64,000 nt of DNA from Variovorax boronicumulans (GTDB taxonomy: Bacteria; Pseudomonadota; Gammaproteobacteria; Burkholderiales; Burkholderiaceae_C). How positions within the stretch are numbered: the first letter of the stretch is position 1; the number at the start of each line of letters is the position of its first letter. The position numbers were made by a program, and so were the translations under genes. Shown here one piece after another: positions 16,199-26,306 of this stretch. Under the pieces are notes generated by a model. That model saw nothing but the letters and a program-made list of their open reading frames with translations. It made no database searches and was not told the origin of the DNA. Where the stretch lies: positions 170,131 to 234,130 of the forward strand of contig NZ_VEDO01000010.1 of NCBI RefSeq assembly GCF_007677875.1. The letters run 5' to 3'.

Positions 16199-17386
16199 TC
16201 AGCGGGCCTTGAGGGCCGTGTCCGGGAAGTCGCTGAAGACACCGTCCACGCCGGCGGCGTAGAAGCGCTTGTACTCGTTCGCGGGGTCGCCCTTGTCGTC
16301 CGAAGGCAGGCCCGTCACCTCGTTGCGGAAGGTGTAGGGCACCACCATGAGCCCGGCAGCGTGCGCGTCCTTGATCACGTTGGTCACCGGCATCACCACA
16401 CGGTCGCGCTCGTCGATCTTGCCGTCGCCGTTCAAGTCGTCGGGCTGGCCGTCGTTGTTGGCATCGACCTGCTTCGTGGGAATGAGGTAGGGCTTCCAGG
16501 GGCCGATGATGTCCGCGTAGGTCTTGACCTCGCGCAGGCCCTCGGGTGTCAGCAGACTGGCGAAGGTGCGCGGGTCGCCCGCGACGGCGAAGTCGTAGGG
16601 CTTGTCGTAGGGCGCCACCAGCTGCAACTGGCCGTTTTTGTCGACGGAGTCGCCGTCGACGAGCTGCACCAGGCGGATCTGGCTCTTGCTGCGCAGGTAC
16701 TTGAGGTTGGAGACCTCGAAGGACTGCACGATCACGGGCGACGTCTTCTGCGTGTAGCCGTAGCTGGCCAGTAGGTCGAGCAGCCGGTCCTCCAGCTTGA
16801 GGTTGAGGTTGGCGTGGAAGGTCGGGTGCTTGGTCTCGGGGATCACGCCGACCGTGCGGCCCAGGCGCGCGCTTTCGGACTTGGCCAGGTCCAGCACCTC
16901 CTGCAGCGTGGGGATGCGGAATTGCTGGTTGTAGCTCTGGTCGCGGGCCGCGTTGGCCTGCTTGGCGAACAGCGTCTTGAGCTCGGCCAGCGTGAAGTCG
17001 GAGGCAAACCAGCCCGTTTCGTCGACGCCATCGACGGTCTTGGTGGTCTTGCGGTCGGCGAACTCGGGGCGTGTGGCCACGTCGGTGGTGTTGGTGATGT
17101 TGGGCTCGTGGCGCGCGACGAGCACGCCGTCCTTGGTCGCCACGAGGTCGGGCTCGATGAAGTCCGCGCCCATGTCGATGGCCAGCTGGTAGGAGGCCAG
17201 CGTGTGCTCGGGCCGGTAACCGCTGGCGCCGCGGTGGCCGACCACGAGCGGCTTGTCACCGGTCAGTGTGGGGTAGTCGTCACCGCCGTCGCCGCCGCAG
17301 GCAGACAGCAGGGCGCAGGCGGTCAGGGTGGCGGCCAGGGGGCGCAGGGTCACGCGCAGTAAAGGGCGCTGGTTCAGCAGCGGCAT
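16199..17386 (-). CDS. glpQ: Glycerophosphodiester phosphodiesterase lipoprotein with calcium-loop insertion
   Basis: 395 residues. Signal peptide with lipobox LLSAC30, so a lipid-anchored periplasmic or outer-membrane protein. Catalytic motifs: H51-R52-G-A-S-G-Y-R-P-E-H61, the metal ligands in FIEPDLV (E78, D80) and VARHEPN. It would hydrolyse glycerophosphodiesters to glycerol-3-phosphate and an alcohol. Near residues 305-323 an insertion reads [10 protein letters not shown] then [11 protein letters not shown], two EF-hand/dockerin-like calcium-binding loops. The start has a near-perfect AAGGAGGA site 5 bp before the ATG. Upstream (17387-17516) is a GTTCACAGCCTTGTCATA stretch distantly like a Pho box. 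Confidence 0.9.
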   Translation of the reverse strand: MPLLNQRPLLRVTLRPLAATLTACALLSACGGDGGDDYPTLTGDKPLVVGHRGASGYRPEHTLASYQLAIDMGADFIEPDLVATKDGVLVARHEPNITNTTDVATRPEFADRKTTKTVDGVDETGWFASDFTLAELKTLFAKQANAARDQSYNQQFRIPTLQEVLDLAKSESARLGRTVGVIPETKHPTFHANLNLKLEDRLLDLLASYGYTQKTSPVIVQSFEVSNLKYLRSKSQIRLVQLVDGDSVDKNGQLQLVAPYDKPYDFAVAGDPRTFASLLTPEGLREVKTYADIIGPWKPYLIPTKQVDANNDGQPDDLNGDGKIDERDRVVMPVTNVIKDAHAAGLMVVPYTFRNEVTGLPSDDKGDPANEYKRFYAAGVDGVFSDFPDTALKAR

Positions 17387-17516
17387 GTCGGTCCTCCTTG
17401 TTGTTGGGCGGCGAGTCTCCGCAGCCACTATGACAAGGCTGTGAACCAAACGGCAGCAGATTTGCAAGGAGTTGTGACGCCTTCCGACCTTGCACTGCGC
17501 GGGGGCGTCGCCGCGC

Positions 17517-17828
17517 TCAGATGTCGACGGGCACCTTGAGCCTGGACACCGGCACCAGACCCTGGTCGCCGTCTTCGTAGACCAGATAGACGGCGGTCGA
17601 CACCACGCTCCAGCAGGCGGTGTAGCGCTGGCCGCGCAATGTGGCCGACGCGGTGCGGAACAGTGGGCGGTCGCCGGGGTCGATGCGCTGCAGCACGGCT
17701 TCATTGCTGCAGGCCGCATCGGTGAAGCGGATCGAGTCGGCTCCCTCGTTGACGACCAGGTCGTTGGCCTGGGCGCCGGTGGCCAGCAGTGCCGCGCAAA
17801 GCACTGGGAGCAAAGCGGTGGTGCGCAT
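17517..17828 (-). CDS. Small secreted protein of unknown function
   Basis: 103 residues with a Sec signal peptide ([20 protein letters not shown], cleavage after AQA near residue 20). The mature part contains two cysteines (DAACSNE and YTACWSV) that could form a disulfide, and short beta-like strands ([21 protein letters not shown]). No family recognised. The ATG at 17828 is preceded by a good CAGGAGA site. Divergent from the Bcr/CflA exporter. Confidence 0.7.
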   Translation of the reverse strand: MRTTALLPVLCAALLATGAQANDLVVNEGADSIRFTDAACSNEAVLQRIDPGDRPLFRTASATLRGQRYTACWSVVSTAVYLVYEDGDQGLVPVSRLKVPVDI

Positions 17829-17996
17829 GGTGTTCTCCTGTGGGTGCGCGGCGGGCTGTCGCGCCATGGTTTCATTCTGGTCGGCGGCTGTCGGGGCGCT
17901 GTAGGACACGGCGCGCTCCAGGCGGTGCCGCGGGCGGACCCCGTTGTCCGACGCCGCGCACGGGCAGCGCGCTCTGCCCGCTTGGGGCAACAATCG

Positions 17997-19229
17997 ATGG
18001 CTTCGCCCAGCTCTTCCATGCCCGTTCTCTCATCTCCCACCATCCGTCCCGTCTGGCTCACGGCCAACCTCGTCGCGCAGCTGGCCCTGGGTCTGCTGGC
18101 CATGACGGTGTGCCTGCCCTCCATGCAGCAGTGGCCTGCCGAGTTCGGCGCGACCCAGGCCGAGGTGCAACTGGGCTTCGGCGGCTATGTCGCGGCCTAC
18201 GGTGTGTTCCAGCTGGTCTACGGCGCAGTGTCCGACCGCGTCGGCCGCAAGCCCGTGCTGCTGGCCGGGCTGACGCTGGCCCTGTTGGCATCGCTGGCGG
18301 CCGCGCTGGCGCCCAGCCTCGCGGTGCTCAACCTGGCGCGCACCGTGCAAGGCGCGGGCTGCGCGGCCGGCATGGTGATCGGCCGGGCCATGGTGCAGGA
18401 CCTGTTCACGGGTGCCGAGCGCACGCGCGTGATGGCCTTCATCGGCATGATGATGGGACTGTGTCCGCCCACGGCCATGCTGCTAGGTGGGCAGATCCAC
18501 GCGCGCTGGGGCTGGCAGGCCAACTTTGTGCTCATCGCCGCGCTGGCCGCGCTGCTGCTGGTGGCGGCCTGGCGCTGGCTGCCCGCCACGCAGCCGCCGG
18601 CACAGACCAGCGGCGCCAGCGTTGCAGCGCTGCTGGGCGGCTACGCGCGGCTGGCGCGCGAACGCGATTTCGTGCTGTATGTCGCCATCCTCGCGATGAC
18701 GGCTGGGACGTTCTATACCTTTCTGGGCGGGGCGCCGCTGGTGCTGGCCAGCTACGGCGTGGGGCCGCAGCAGATGGGGCTGTACATCATGACGCCGCCC
18801 ATCGCCTACGTCGTCGGCAACCTGCTCACGCAGCGCCTGCTGCGCGCGGGCCGCAGCGACCGCTTCCTCATGAATCTGGGCCAGGCCGTCACGCTGAGCG
18901 GCCTCGTCGCGGTGCTGGTCCTGGCCCTGGCCGGCCTGCACCACCCGCTGGCGCTGTCGCTGCCCATGCTGGCGCTGGGCGTCGGCCATGGATTGCTGCT
19001 GCCGCCCACGCTGATCGGCACGGTAGGCCTGGTGCCGGCGCTTGCCGGGTCGGCCGCGGCCGTGGCGGGGCTGATGCAGCAGCTATCCGGCGCCGTGGGA
19101 GGCTATGTCGTGAGCCTGGTGCCCATGGATGGGCCGGTTTGGCTGGGCGCGCTGATGCTGGGCTGGGCCGTGTGCGGCCTGCTGGCCCAGGCGCTGTTGC
19201 TGCGTCAGCGCGCGCCGGGGTCGGCGTAG
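17997..19229 (+). CDS. Bcr/CflA-subfamily drug-resistance MFS transporter
   Basis: 410 residues, 12 membrane helices. The loop 2-3 motif [16 protein letters not shown], preceded by [17 protein letters not shown], and [20 protein letters not shown] with DLF are hallmarks of the Bcr/CflA (DHA1) exporters. These extrude drugs or metabolites by proton antiport. An internal ATG at 18018 is a possible alternative start. The stop region overlaps the convergent lyase gene by 25 bp. Confidence 0.88.
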   Translation: MASPSSSMPVLSSPTIRPVWLTANLVAQLALGLLAMTVCLPSMQQWPAEFGATQAEVQLGFGGYVAAYGVFQLVYGAVSDRVGRKPVLLAGLTLALLASLAAALAPSLAVLNLARTVQGAGCAAGMVIGRAMVQDLFTGAERTRVMAFIGMMMGLCPPTAMLLGGQIHARWGWQANFVLIAALAALLLVAAWRWLPATQPPAQTSGASVAALLGGYARLARERDFVLYVAILAMTAGTFYTFLGGAPLVLASYGVGPQQMGLYIMTPPIAYVVGNLLTQRLLRAGRSDRFLMNLGQAVTLSGLVAVLVLALAGLHHPLALSLPMLALGVGHGLLLPPTLIGTVGLVPALAGSAAAVAGLMQQLSGAVGGYVVSLVPMDGPVWLGALMLGWAVCGLLAQALLLRQRAPGSA

Positions 19230-20077
19230 GCCTGGCCGCGCGCCAGCAGTTCGGAGGTGCCGATCACGCCGTTGAGCTGGTCGAAGTCCAGCATGCGTTC
19301 GCGCAGCGCGGCCGTGGTGCCGTCGGCCTTCAACGTGGCGAAGTACTGCTGCAGGCCGGCGGCGACGAAGCGTGCCGTGCCGCCCGGGAAGATGACGATG
19401 CGAAAGCCGATGTCGCCCAGCGCGCTCGCGCTTCCGATGGGCGTTTGTCCGCCCTCGACCATGTTGGCCAGCAGCGGTGTACGGCCGGCGAAGCGGGCAC
19501 AGGCCTGGTGCATCTGCGCGGGCGAGCGCAGCGCCTCGATGAACAGCGCGTCTACGCCGCAGGCGAGATAGGCCTCGGCGCGTTCGAAGGCGGCCTCCAG
19601 GCCCTCCACGGCCACGGCGTCGGTGCGCGCGAGGATCAGCGTCTCGCGCGAGCGGCGCGCGTCCAATGCGGCGCGCAGCTTGCCCTGCATCTCGGCGCAG
19701 GACACCAGGCGCTTGCCGGCCAGGTGGCCGCAGCGCTTGGGGAAGTCCTGGTCCTCGAGCTGGACCATGGCGGCGCCTGCGCGCTCGAAGTCGCGCACCG
19801 TGCGCTGCACGTTCAGCGCGTTGCCATAGCCCGTGTCGCCGTCCACGATGACGGGGAGGTCCACGCGGTCGGTGATGCGCGCCAGCACGTTGGCGGTCTC
19901 GCTCGCCGTGGTCAGGCCGATGTCGGAGCGGCCGAGCTGGCTGTAGGCCACGGCGCCGCCCGACAGGTACAGCGCCTCGAAGCCGGCCTGCGCGGCCAGC
20001 AGTGCGGTCAGCGCGTCGTAGACACCGGGGACCAGCAGCGGCCGCGGCGCGGCCAGGCGTTCACGCAGCGCTGTCAT
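19205..20077 (-). CDS. Isocitrate lyase/PEP mutase superfamily protein (lyase or decarboxylase)
   Basis: 290 residues. Landmarks of the superfamily: PGVYDALTALLAAQAGFEAL, LYLSGGAVAYSQLG, the metal-binding DGDTGYGN (79-86), VQLEDQDFPKRCGH with the gating-loop Cys116, and ARTDA. Cys in a KRCGH loop points to C-C bond lyases (methylisocitrate or dimethylmalate lyase type) rather than PEP mutase. The exact substrate is not deducible. Its ATG overlaps the upstream Bug receptor stop by 4 bp; it is the third gene of a dioxygenase-receptor-lyase operon. Confidence 0.85.
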   Translation of the reverse strand: MTALRERLAAPRPLLVPGVYDALTALLAAQAGFEALYLSGGAVAYSQLGRSDIGLTTASETANVLARITDRVDLPVIVDGDTGYGNALNVQRTVRDFERAGAAMVQLEDQDFPKRCGHLAGKRLVSCAEMQGKLRAALDARRSRETLILARTDAVAVEGLEAAFERAEAYLACGVDALFIEALRSPAQMHQACARFAGRTPLLANMVEGGQTPIGSASALGDIGFRIVIFPGGTARFVAAGLQQYFATLKADGTTAALRERMLDFDQLNGVIGTSELLARGQAYADPGAR

Positions 20078-21033
20078 TCGGCTTTGGCTCCGGTGGCCGC
20101 GACAATCTTCGCCCATCGCGGAATCTCGCTCTGCACGAAGGCGCCGAACTCGGCCTGGCCGCGCGCCATCGCGATCAAGCCCTCGTGGCGAAAGCGCTCC
20201 TGCATGGACGGCGACTGCAGCGCCGCCTGCACCGCCAGGGCGAGCTTGCGGGTCTCGGCCGCGTCCATGCCGGCGGGGCCGAACAGGCCGTACCAGGAGC
20301 TGAAGTCGAAGCCCGGCAGGGTTTCGGCCACGGTGGGAACCTGCGGGAACTCGGCCACGCGCTGCGCGCTGGTCACGGCCAGGGCCTTGACCTTGCCGGC
20401 CTTGATGAACTGCTGCACGCTGGCCACGCCCGAGATCACGAGCTCGATCTGCCCGGCCAGCACCTCCTGCAGCGCCGGCCCCGTGCCCTTGTACGGCACG
20501 CTGGTGATCTGCAGTCCGCCAGCCTCGACCTTCAGCATCTCGCCGGCCAGGTGATTGGAGCTGCCCAGGCCGGCGATGGCGATGTTGAGCTTGCCGGGCT
20601 GGCGCTTGGCCAGCGCGATGAGTTCGGGCAGCGTGTTGGCCGGCAGCGAGGGGTGCGCAACCAGGATGCCCGGGAGCGAGGCCACGCCGGCGATGGGCGT
20701 GAAGTCGCGCACCGTGTCGAACGGCAGCTTGTCGTACAGCGACGGGTTGATGACGTGGCTGGTGTAGCTCAGCAGCAGCGTGGCGCCGTCGGGCGCGGCC
20801 TTGGCCACGGCCTGGGCCGCGATGTTGCCTGCCGCGCCGGGCCGGTTGTCCACGATGAACTGGCGCCCGATGCGCTGGCTGAGCTCCTGCGCCAGCGCGC
20901 GCGCCACGATGTCGGTGCCGCCGCCGGGCGTGGCGCCGACCAGCATCCGGCTCACCTGCGGCTGGGCGTGCAGGCCGGGGCTGCTCAGGGTCAGCAGGCC
21001 GCCCAGGCCCGCCAGCAGGTCGCGTCGTTGCAT
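20074..21033 (-). CDS. Bug-family (TctC-type) periplasmic solute-binding protein
   Basis: 319 residues. Signal peptide MQRRDLLAGLGGLLTLSSPG with probable cleavage after LHA. Bug landmarks: GATPGGGTDIVARALAQELS, IVDNRPGAAGNIAAQAVAKA, LPFDTVRDFTPI, and SVPYKGTGPALQEVLAGQIE. Such receptors bind carboxylates for Tct transporters or for sensing. No tctAB lies beside it, so it either uses a transporter elsewhere or serves as an orphan receptor, as many Bug proteins do. Confidence 0.92.
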   Translation of the reverse strand: MQRRDLLAGLGGLLTLSSPGLHAQPQVSRMLVGATPGGGTDIVARALAQELSQRIGRQFIVDNRPGAAGNIAAQAVAKAAPDGATLLLSYTSHVINPSLYDKLPFDTVRDFTPIAGVASLPGILVAHPSLPANTLPELIALAKRQPGKLNIAIAGLGSSNHLAGEMLKVEAGGLQITSVPYKGTGPALQEVLAGQIELVISGVASVQQFIKAGKVKALAVTSAQRVAEFPQVPTVAETLPGFDFSSWYGLFGPAGMDAAETRKLALAVQAALQSPSMQERFRHEGLIAMARGQAEFGAFVQSEIPRWAKIVAATGAKAE

Positions 21034-21066
21034 GTCTCGTGCTCCGTGGGGTCGTCGTGGTCGTTC

Positions 21067-22185
21067 TCAGGCGCTGGCGGTGTCGCGCGTCACCAGCGGG
21101 CGCCAGGGGCGCCAGGCCATGTTGAGGTCCCTGGCCTGGCGTTGCTCGTAGGCCAGGAATTCGGCCGTGATCGCGCTGCCGCGCACGCCACCCCGCACGC
21201 TGCCGGCGCGGCGGTCGCCGTAGTACTCCTCCCACTGTGGCGGCAGCGGCTGCGAGGACGGCACGGCCAGCCACAGGCGCAACAGGTGACGCTTGCGGTC
21301 GGGCTCCTGGAAGTCCTCGAACGGCGTGCGCGAGTGCAGCGTCACGTAGTTGTTCAGCAGTTGCAGGTCGCCCTGCTCGAGTTCCATCGAGTAGCACAGC
21401 TTGTCGCTGGGCATCAGTTCGTCCAGCAGGTCCAGCACCTCGCGCTGGGCTGGCGTCAGGCGCGGCACGGCGTCGAAGTCGCGCTGGGCGGCGTCAGTGT
21501 TCTTGCGGTTGGTGCGCGCGCAGAACCAGTCCGGATCGTCGCCCACGATGGGGCAGCGGTAGTAGGGCGGCTGCACCGGGTCCTGCGTGCCCTGGTAGCT
21601 GTGGTACCAGTCCTGCTGCAGCACCGGCACCAGGTCGGGCCGCAGCCGCGCCACCTCGTCGCGCAGCGCGATCGAACTGATGACCTTGCTGGTGCCGCCG
21701 CTCTTGGCGGTGCGCCGGCACAGCAGCGCCACCACGTCGCAGGAGTCCTGGTGGAAGTCCAGCCCGGCGTTGGTGTTGTAGCCGCGGCCACCCTTGACCT
21801 TGTAGTCGGCGCCGGTGTCGCGCACGTCGTTGATGATCTCGCTGGCGCGGTTCTGCGTGCGCGCCGTGCCCATGTGCAGGCCCATGCCCCAGTAGGCCAG
21901 GCGGGTCTGGGCCTCGGTCCAGCGGTCCACGCCGAAGCCCTTGAGCAGGCACATGCCCCAGCGGCCCTGCGTCGTGGCGATGGCGCGGTCCAGCACGGCG
22001 GCGGAGGCCGGCGGCAGCGGGAAGTCGGCACGCGTCATGGCCAGCAGCGGCTTGGCGGCGGCTTCGGCGTGGGCCAGCGCGGTATCGAAGCCGGCGGCCT
22101 CCTCGGGCGTCATGCGGATGGTCCAGGACATATCCTGTTCGACGTCGCGCGCCAGCCAGGCGCGCGGCTTGTTCTCTTGGCTCAT
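21067..22185 (-). CDS. TauD/TfdA-family Fe(II)/2-oxoglutarate dioxygenase
   Basis: 372 residues. Iron ligands are visible as H145-Q-D147 in GLDFHQDSCDVVALLC and a distal H284 in YVTLHSRTPFED; R303 in HLLRLWLAV fits the 2-oxoglutarate carboxylate ligand. The enzyme should hydroxylate an unknown substrate with decarboxylation of 2-oxoglutarate. First gene of the operon with the Bug receptor (33 bp downstream) and the lyase, and divergent from a LysR regulator. The gene order suggests hydroxylation of an imported carboxylate followed by C-C cleavage. Confidence 0.88.
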   Translation of the reverse strand: MSQENKPRAWLARDVEQDMSWTIRMTPEEAAGFDTALAHAEAAAKPLLAMTRADFPLPPASAAVLDRAIATTQGRWGMCLLKGFGVDRWTEAQTRLAYWGMGLHMGTARTQNRASEIINDVRDTGADYKVKGGRGYNTNAGLDFHQDSCDVVALLCRRTAKSGGTSKVISSIALRDEVARLRPDLVPVLQQDWYHSYQGTQDPVQPPYYRCPIVGDDPDWFCARTNRKNTDAAQRDFDAVPRLTPAQREVLDLLDELMPSDKLCYSMELEQGDLQLLNNYVTLHSRTPFEDFQEPDRKRHLLRLWLAVPSSQPLPPQWEEYYGDRRAGSVRGGVRGSAITAEFLAYEQRQARDLNMAWRPWRPLVTRDTASA

Positions 22186-22237
22186 GTGGTCTCCAGAGGT
22201 CTTCGTGGGGAGTGGCGCCCAGTCTAGGTGCGTGGAT

Positions 22238-22277
22238 CGTCAAGAAAAAGCGATGATTTTTGAATTGGAACGTCAAG
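22238..22277. promoter_or_regulatory. Direct repeats CGTCAAG, 33 bp apart, in the LysR/dioxygenase divergent promoter
   Basis: CGTCAAG occurs at 22238-22244 and 22271-22277, 33 bp apart (about three helical turns), inside an AT-rich patch of the 99-bp divergent region. Read leftward each copy contains TTGACG, a possible -35 element for the dioxygenase operon. Either LysR contact sites or promoter elements; the second copy overlaps the LysR ribosome-binding site. Confidence 0.4.
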
Positions 22278-22284
22278 GAATTTG

Positions 22285-23166
22285 ATGAAGATCGAAGCCT
22301 TCTCCACGCTGGACGCCGTGCTGCGCACGGACAGCTTCGCTGGCGCCGCCGCGGCCATGAACCTCACGCCCAGCGCCGTCAGCATGCAGATGAAGCAGCT
22401 CGAGCAGTACCTGGGCCAGCCGCTGTTCGACCGTTCCGGGCTACAGGTGCGCCCGCGCGTGGCCGCCTTCGACGTGGCCGCGGCCATGCGCGGCGGCCTG
22501 CAGCGGCTGGACAGCCTGCGCCGGCGACCGGGCATCGTGGTCGAGGGCGTGCTGCGCCTGGGCGTGATCGAGTCGTTGCTGCCGTCGCTGCTGCCGGGCA
22601 CGCTGTCGGCGCTGCGCGCGCAGCACCCGCGGCTGGCGGTGCGGCCGGTGCGCGGGCGCAGCGCCACGCTGATCGCGGGCGTGAAGGCCGGGCAGATCGA
22701 TGCGGCCGTGGTGGCCATGCCGGCCAAGGGTGGCAGCGAGCAGCTGCGCTGGTGGCCGCTGGCGCGGCGCGAACTGGTGCTGATCGCGCCGCCGGACGCC
22801 ACCGAGTCCAGCGCCATGGCGCTGCTGCGCCGGCACGACTGGATCCGCTACGACCGCAACACCGTCACGGGCGCCATGGCCGCGCGCCACGTGCTCGCGC
22901 TGGTGCCCGACAAGCGCGGCGCGCTGGAACTCGATTCGGCGCCCGCCATCGTCGCCATGGTCAGTGGCGGGCTGGGCGTGGCCATCATCCACCTGCTGGA
23001 CGCCACGCTGCTGGCGGCCTACCCGGTGCGGCTGGTGCGCCTGGGCCGCAACGCGCCAGTGCTCGAGCTCACGCTGGTGACGCGCAAGGCCGCCGACGAC
23101 GACCGGGGCCTCGCGGTGCTGCGCGAACGGTTGGTCGAGCAGCTCAAGGCCACGGCCCGGCCCTGA
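22285..23166 (+). CDS. LysR-family transcriptional regulator
   Basis: 293 residues. N-terminal helix-turn-helix: FSTLDAVLRTDSFAGAAAAM, NLTPSAVSMQMKQLEQYLGQ, PLFDRSG. The substrate-binding domain follows from about residue 90 (VEGVLRLGVIESLLPSLLPG). ATG at 22285 with AAGGAA 5 bp upstream; an adjacent TTG at 22282 is less likely. Divergent from the dioxygenase operon, which it probably controls in response to the substrate. Confidence 0.92.
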   Translation: MKIEAFSTLDAVLRTDSFAGAAAAMNLTPSAVSMQMKQLEQYLGQPLFDRSGLQVRPRVAAFDVAAAMRGGLQRLDSLRRRPGIVVEGVLRLGVIESLLPSLLPGTLSALRAQHPRLAVRPVRGRSATLIAGVKAGQIDAAVVAMPAKGGSEQLRWWPLARRELVLIAPPDATESSAMALLRRHDWIRYDRNTVTGAMAARHVLALVPDKRGALELDSAPAIVAMVSGGLGVAIIHLLDATLLAAYPVRLVRLGRNAPVLELTLVTRKAADDDRGLAVLRERLVEQLKATARP

Positions 23167-23178
23167 CCGGGCAGCGGT

Positions 23179-24345
<1,167 letters not shown>

Positions 24346-24542
24346 GATGGAAAAGGCGGGGGATGAAAAGAGGCGCGAGACTAGCGCAGCGCTCCGCGGC
24401 CGCCGTGTCACCTTGGCTACCCTCGCGCGCCCGGCTGTCGCGTCGGCGGCATCCCACGGTGGCCGGGCTTGGCTTCCCACGCGCGCGGGCAGCGGCGTAT
24501 CGCAGCATCGGGTCTTCGTTTTGCCCCGAAAGGACCACGCCC

Positions 24543-25253
24543 ATGACACAGGCGCGCCACGAAGAACAACCCTGGGACCATGCCGCGCCGCGCGGTACGC
24601 GCAGCAAGTCCCTGACGCCTGCGGCCAAAGCGGCGGCCAAGCGGCGCGCCAAGGCGGCCGGGCGGCCTTATCCCAATCTGGTAGACAACATGCAGGCCGC
24701 CAAGCGACAGAAGTCTGCGGGCAAGTCCACGGCTGCCCCACGGACCATGGCAACGGCTGGCGCATCCGGCCGGCCGGCCGCCAAGAAGACCGCGGCCAAG
24801 AAGACCGCAACCAAGAAAACCGCAGCCAAGAAGTCCGTAGCCAAGAAGACCGCCGCCAAGCGGCCAGCGGCCCGAAGTGCCTCCGCCAAGGACCACGCCG
24901 GCAAGTCGCACGCCGCCAAGGCGCAGGGACGCGACCCCAAAGGCGGCTTGACCGCCGCGGGCCGCGCCGAATTTCGGCGGCGCGACGGCGCGCAGCTCAA
25001 GCCGGGCGTCAGGAAGCAGCGCATCAGCGACATGACGCCGGAGGAAATGCGTCGCAAGGGTAGCTGGGCCACGCGCTTCTTCGGGCGGGCCGAGTTGCCT
25101 GCGCTGCGCGATGCACACGGCAAGCCCACGCGCTTTGCGCTGTCTGCCCACGCTTGGGGCGAGCCGGTGCCGCGCACCGAAGCTGCGGCCCGCCGCATCG
25201 CGGAGAAGGGTCGGCGCTTGCTGGAGCGCTACCGGCGGCTGCGCGACGCCTGA
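24543..25253 (+). CDS. Histone H1-like, lysine/alanine-rich protein with C-terminal DUF6321-type region
   Basis: 236 residues. The middle (about 78-115) is a run of AAKKT repeats resembling bacterial H1-like DNA-binding tails. The C-terminal part has KGGLTAAGRAEFRRRDGAQL then KPGVRKQRISDMTPEEMRRK and GSWATRFFGR, a conserved region I associate with DUF6321. Probably a nucleoid-associated basic protein; the DNA-binding role is inferred from composition. The repeats are imperfect at DNA level, so length may vary between strains. Confidence 0.75.
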   Translation: MTQARHEEQPWDHAAPRGTRSKSLTPAAKAAAKRRAKAAGRPYPNLVDNMQAAKRQKSAGKSTAAPRTMATAGASGRPAAKKTAAKKTATKKTAAKKSVAKKTAAKRPAARSASAKDHAGKSHAAKAQGRDPKGGLTAAGRAEFRRRDGAQLKPGVRKQRISDMTPEEMRRKGSWATRFFGRAELPALRDAHGKPTRFALSAHAWGEPVPRTEAAARRIAEKGRRLLERYRRLRDA

Positions 25254-25270
25254 GGTGCGATCATCCGACC

Positions 25271-25792
25271 ATGGTTGCATCCTCGCCTGTCTCCACCGCA
25301 CCGGGCACGCGCCCGGACCGTCCCTGGCTCGGACTGCTGGGCTGGCTGGTGCTGTGTTTTGCGGTCGCCGCGCTGGGTGCGGTGGCTTCGCGCAACGCCC
25401 CGGGCTTCTACGCGGCGCTCGAGCGGCCGCCCTGGGCCCCACCAGCCAGTGTGTTCGGCCCGGTGTGGACGGTGCTCTATGCCTTGATGGCCGTGGCCGC
25501 CTGGCAGGTCTGGCGCCTGCGCGGCTGGGCCGGTGCGGGCACGGTGCTCGGGCTTTTCATCGCGCAGCTGGCCGCCAACGGCCTGTGGAGCTGGTTGTTC
25601 TTCGGCTGGCGCCTGGGTGGGCCGGCCCTGGCAGACATCGCACTGCTGTGGCTGCTGCTGGTTGCGACGCTGGTGGGCTTCTGGCGCATCCGGCGCAGCG
25701 CCGGGCTGTTGCTCGTGCCCTACCTGGCCTGGGTCAGCTTCGCAGCCGCACTGAACTGGTCCGTCTGGCAGCGCAATCCCGGTCTGCTCTGA
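25271..25792 (+). CDS. tspO: TspO/MBR family membrane protein
   Basis: 173 residues, five predicted membrane helices. Family landmarks: PPWAPPASVFGPVWTVLYAL (P-W-x-P and W-T-x-L-Y), AQLAANGLWSWLFFGW, and VPYLAWVSFAAALNWSVWQR. TspO proteins bind tetrapyrroles and sterol-like ligands and modulate porphyrin-linked signalling. The N-terminal ~18 residues before the first helix are a little longer than usual. Follows the H1-like gene by 17 bp. Confidence 0.92.
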   Translation: MVASSPVSTAPGTRPDRPWLGLLGWLVLCFAVAALGAVASRNAPGFYAALERPPWAPPASVFGPVWTVLYALMAVAAWQVWRLRGWAGAGTVLGLFIAQLAANGLWSWLFFGWRLGGPALADIALLWLLLVATLVGFWRIRRSAGLLLVPYLAWVSFAAALNWSVWQRNPGLL

Positions 25793-25795
25793 GGC

Positions 25796-26224
25796 TCAGA
25801 ACGTGACGACCACCGAGGGCACATTGCGCTGCGCCTCGCCGTGGAACACCGCCTCGATGTTGTTGCCGTCCGGATCGAGCACGAAGGCGCCGTAGTAGCC
25901 GGGGTGGTAGGGCCGCTCGCCGGGGCTGCCGTTGTCGCGGCCGCCATGGGCCAGCGCGGCCTTGTAGAAGGCGTCCACGGTGGCGCGGTCCCTGGCCTGG
26001 AAGGCCAGGTGGTGGCGGCCCGTCAGCTGCCCTTGCGCGGCCGTGCTGCTGGCGGTCGAGACGAACAGCTCGTCGGCCCAGAAGTAGTCTTCGCCCGTGC
26101 CGCCCAGCGGGATTTCCAGCGTAGCCAACACCGCCGTATAGAAGGCCCGGCTCGCCTCCAGGTCGCGCACCACCAGCTGGATGTGGTCGATCAACCGGCC
26201 GCGGTGCAACTGATTCGTCTCCAT
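25796..26224 (-). CDS. VOC-superfamily (glyoxalase/dioxygenase-like) protein
   Basis: 142 residues with paired beta-alpha-beta-beta modules: IDHIQLVVRDLEASRAFYTA in the first, HLAFQARDRATVDAFYKAAL and YGAFVLDPDGNNIEAVFHG in the second. Metal-site residues (H14, H71 region and E near the end) fit a VOC fold. Substrate unknown. ATG preceded by GGAG. It converges with tspO, 3 bp apart. Confidence 0.88.
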   Translation of the reverse strand: METNQLHRGRLIDHIQLVVRDLEASRAFYTAVLATLEIPLGGTGEDYFWADELFVSTASSTAAQGQLTGRHHLAFQARDRATVDAFYKAALAHGGRDNGSPGERPYHPGYYGAFVLDPDGNNIEAVFHGEAQRNVPSVVVTF

Positions 26225-26306
26225 CGCCTGCTCCGTGCAAAAGGAAAGCCGGCAGGGTACGCCTCGCTAGGCGCCCCGGCCGGCTTTTCCCGGTTGCGCA
26301 GGGGAT

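Noticed and set aside
17387..17516. Pho box upstream of the phosphodiesterase gene
   Set aside because: GTTCACAGCCTTGTCATA matches the consensus only loosely and lacks a correctly spaced second repeat; mentioned within the gene entry only.
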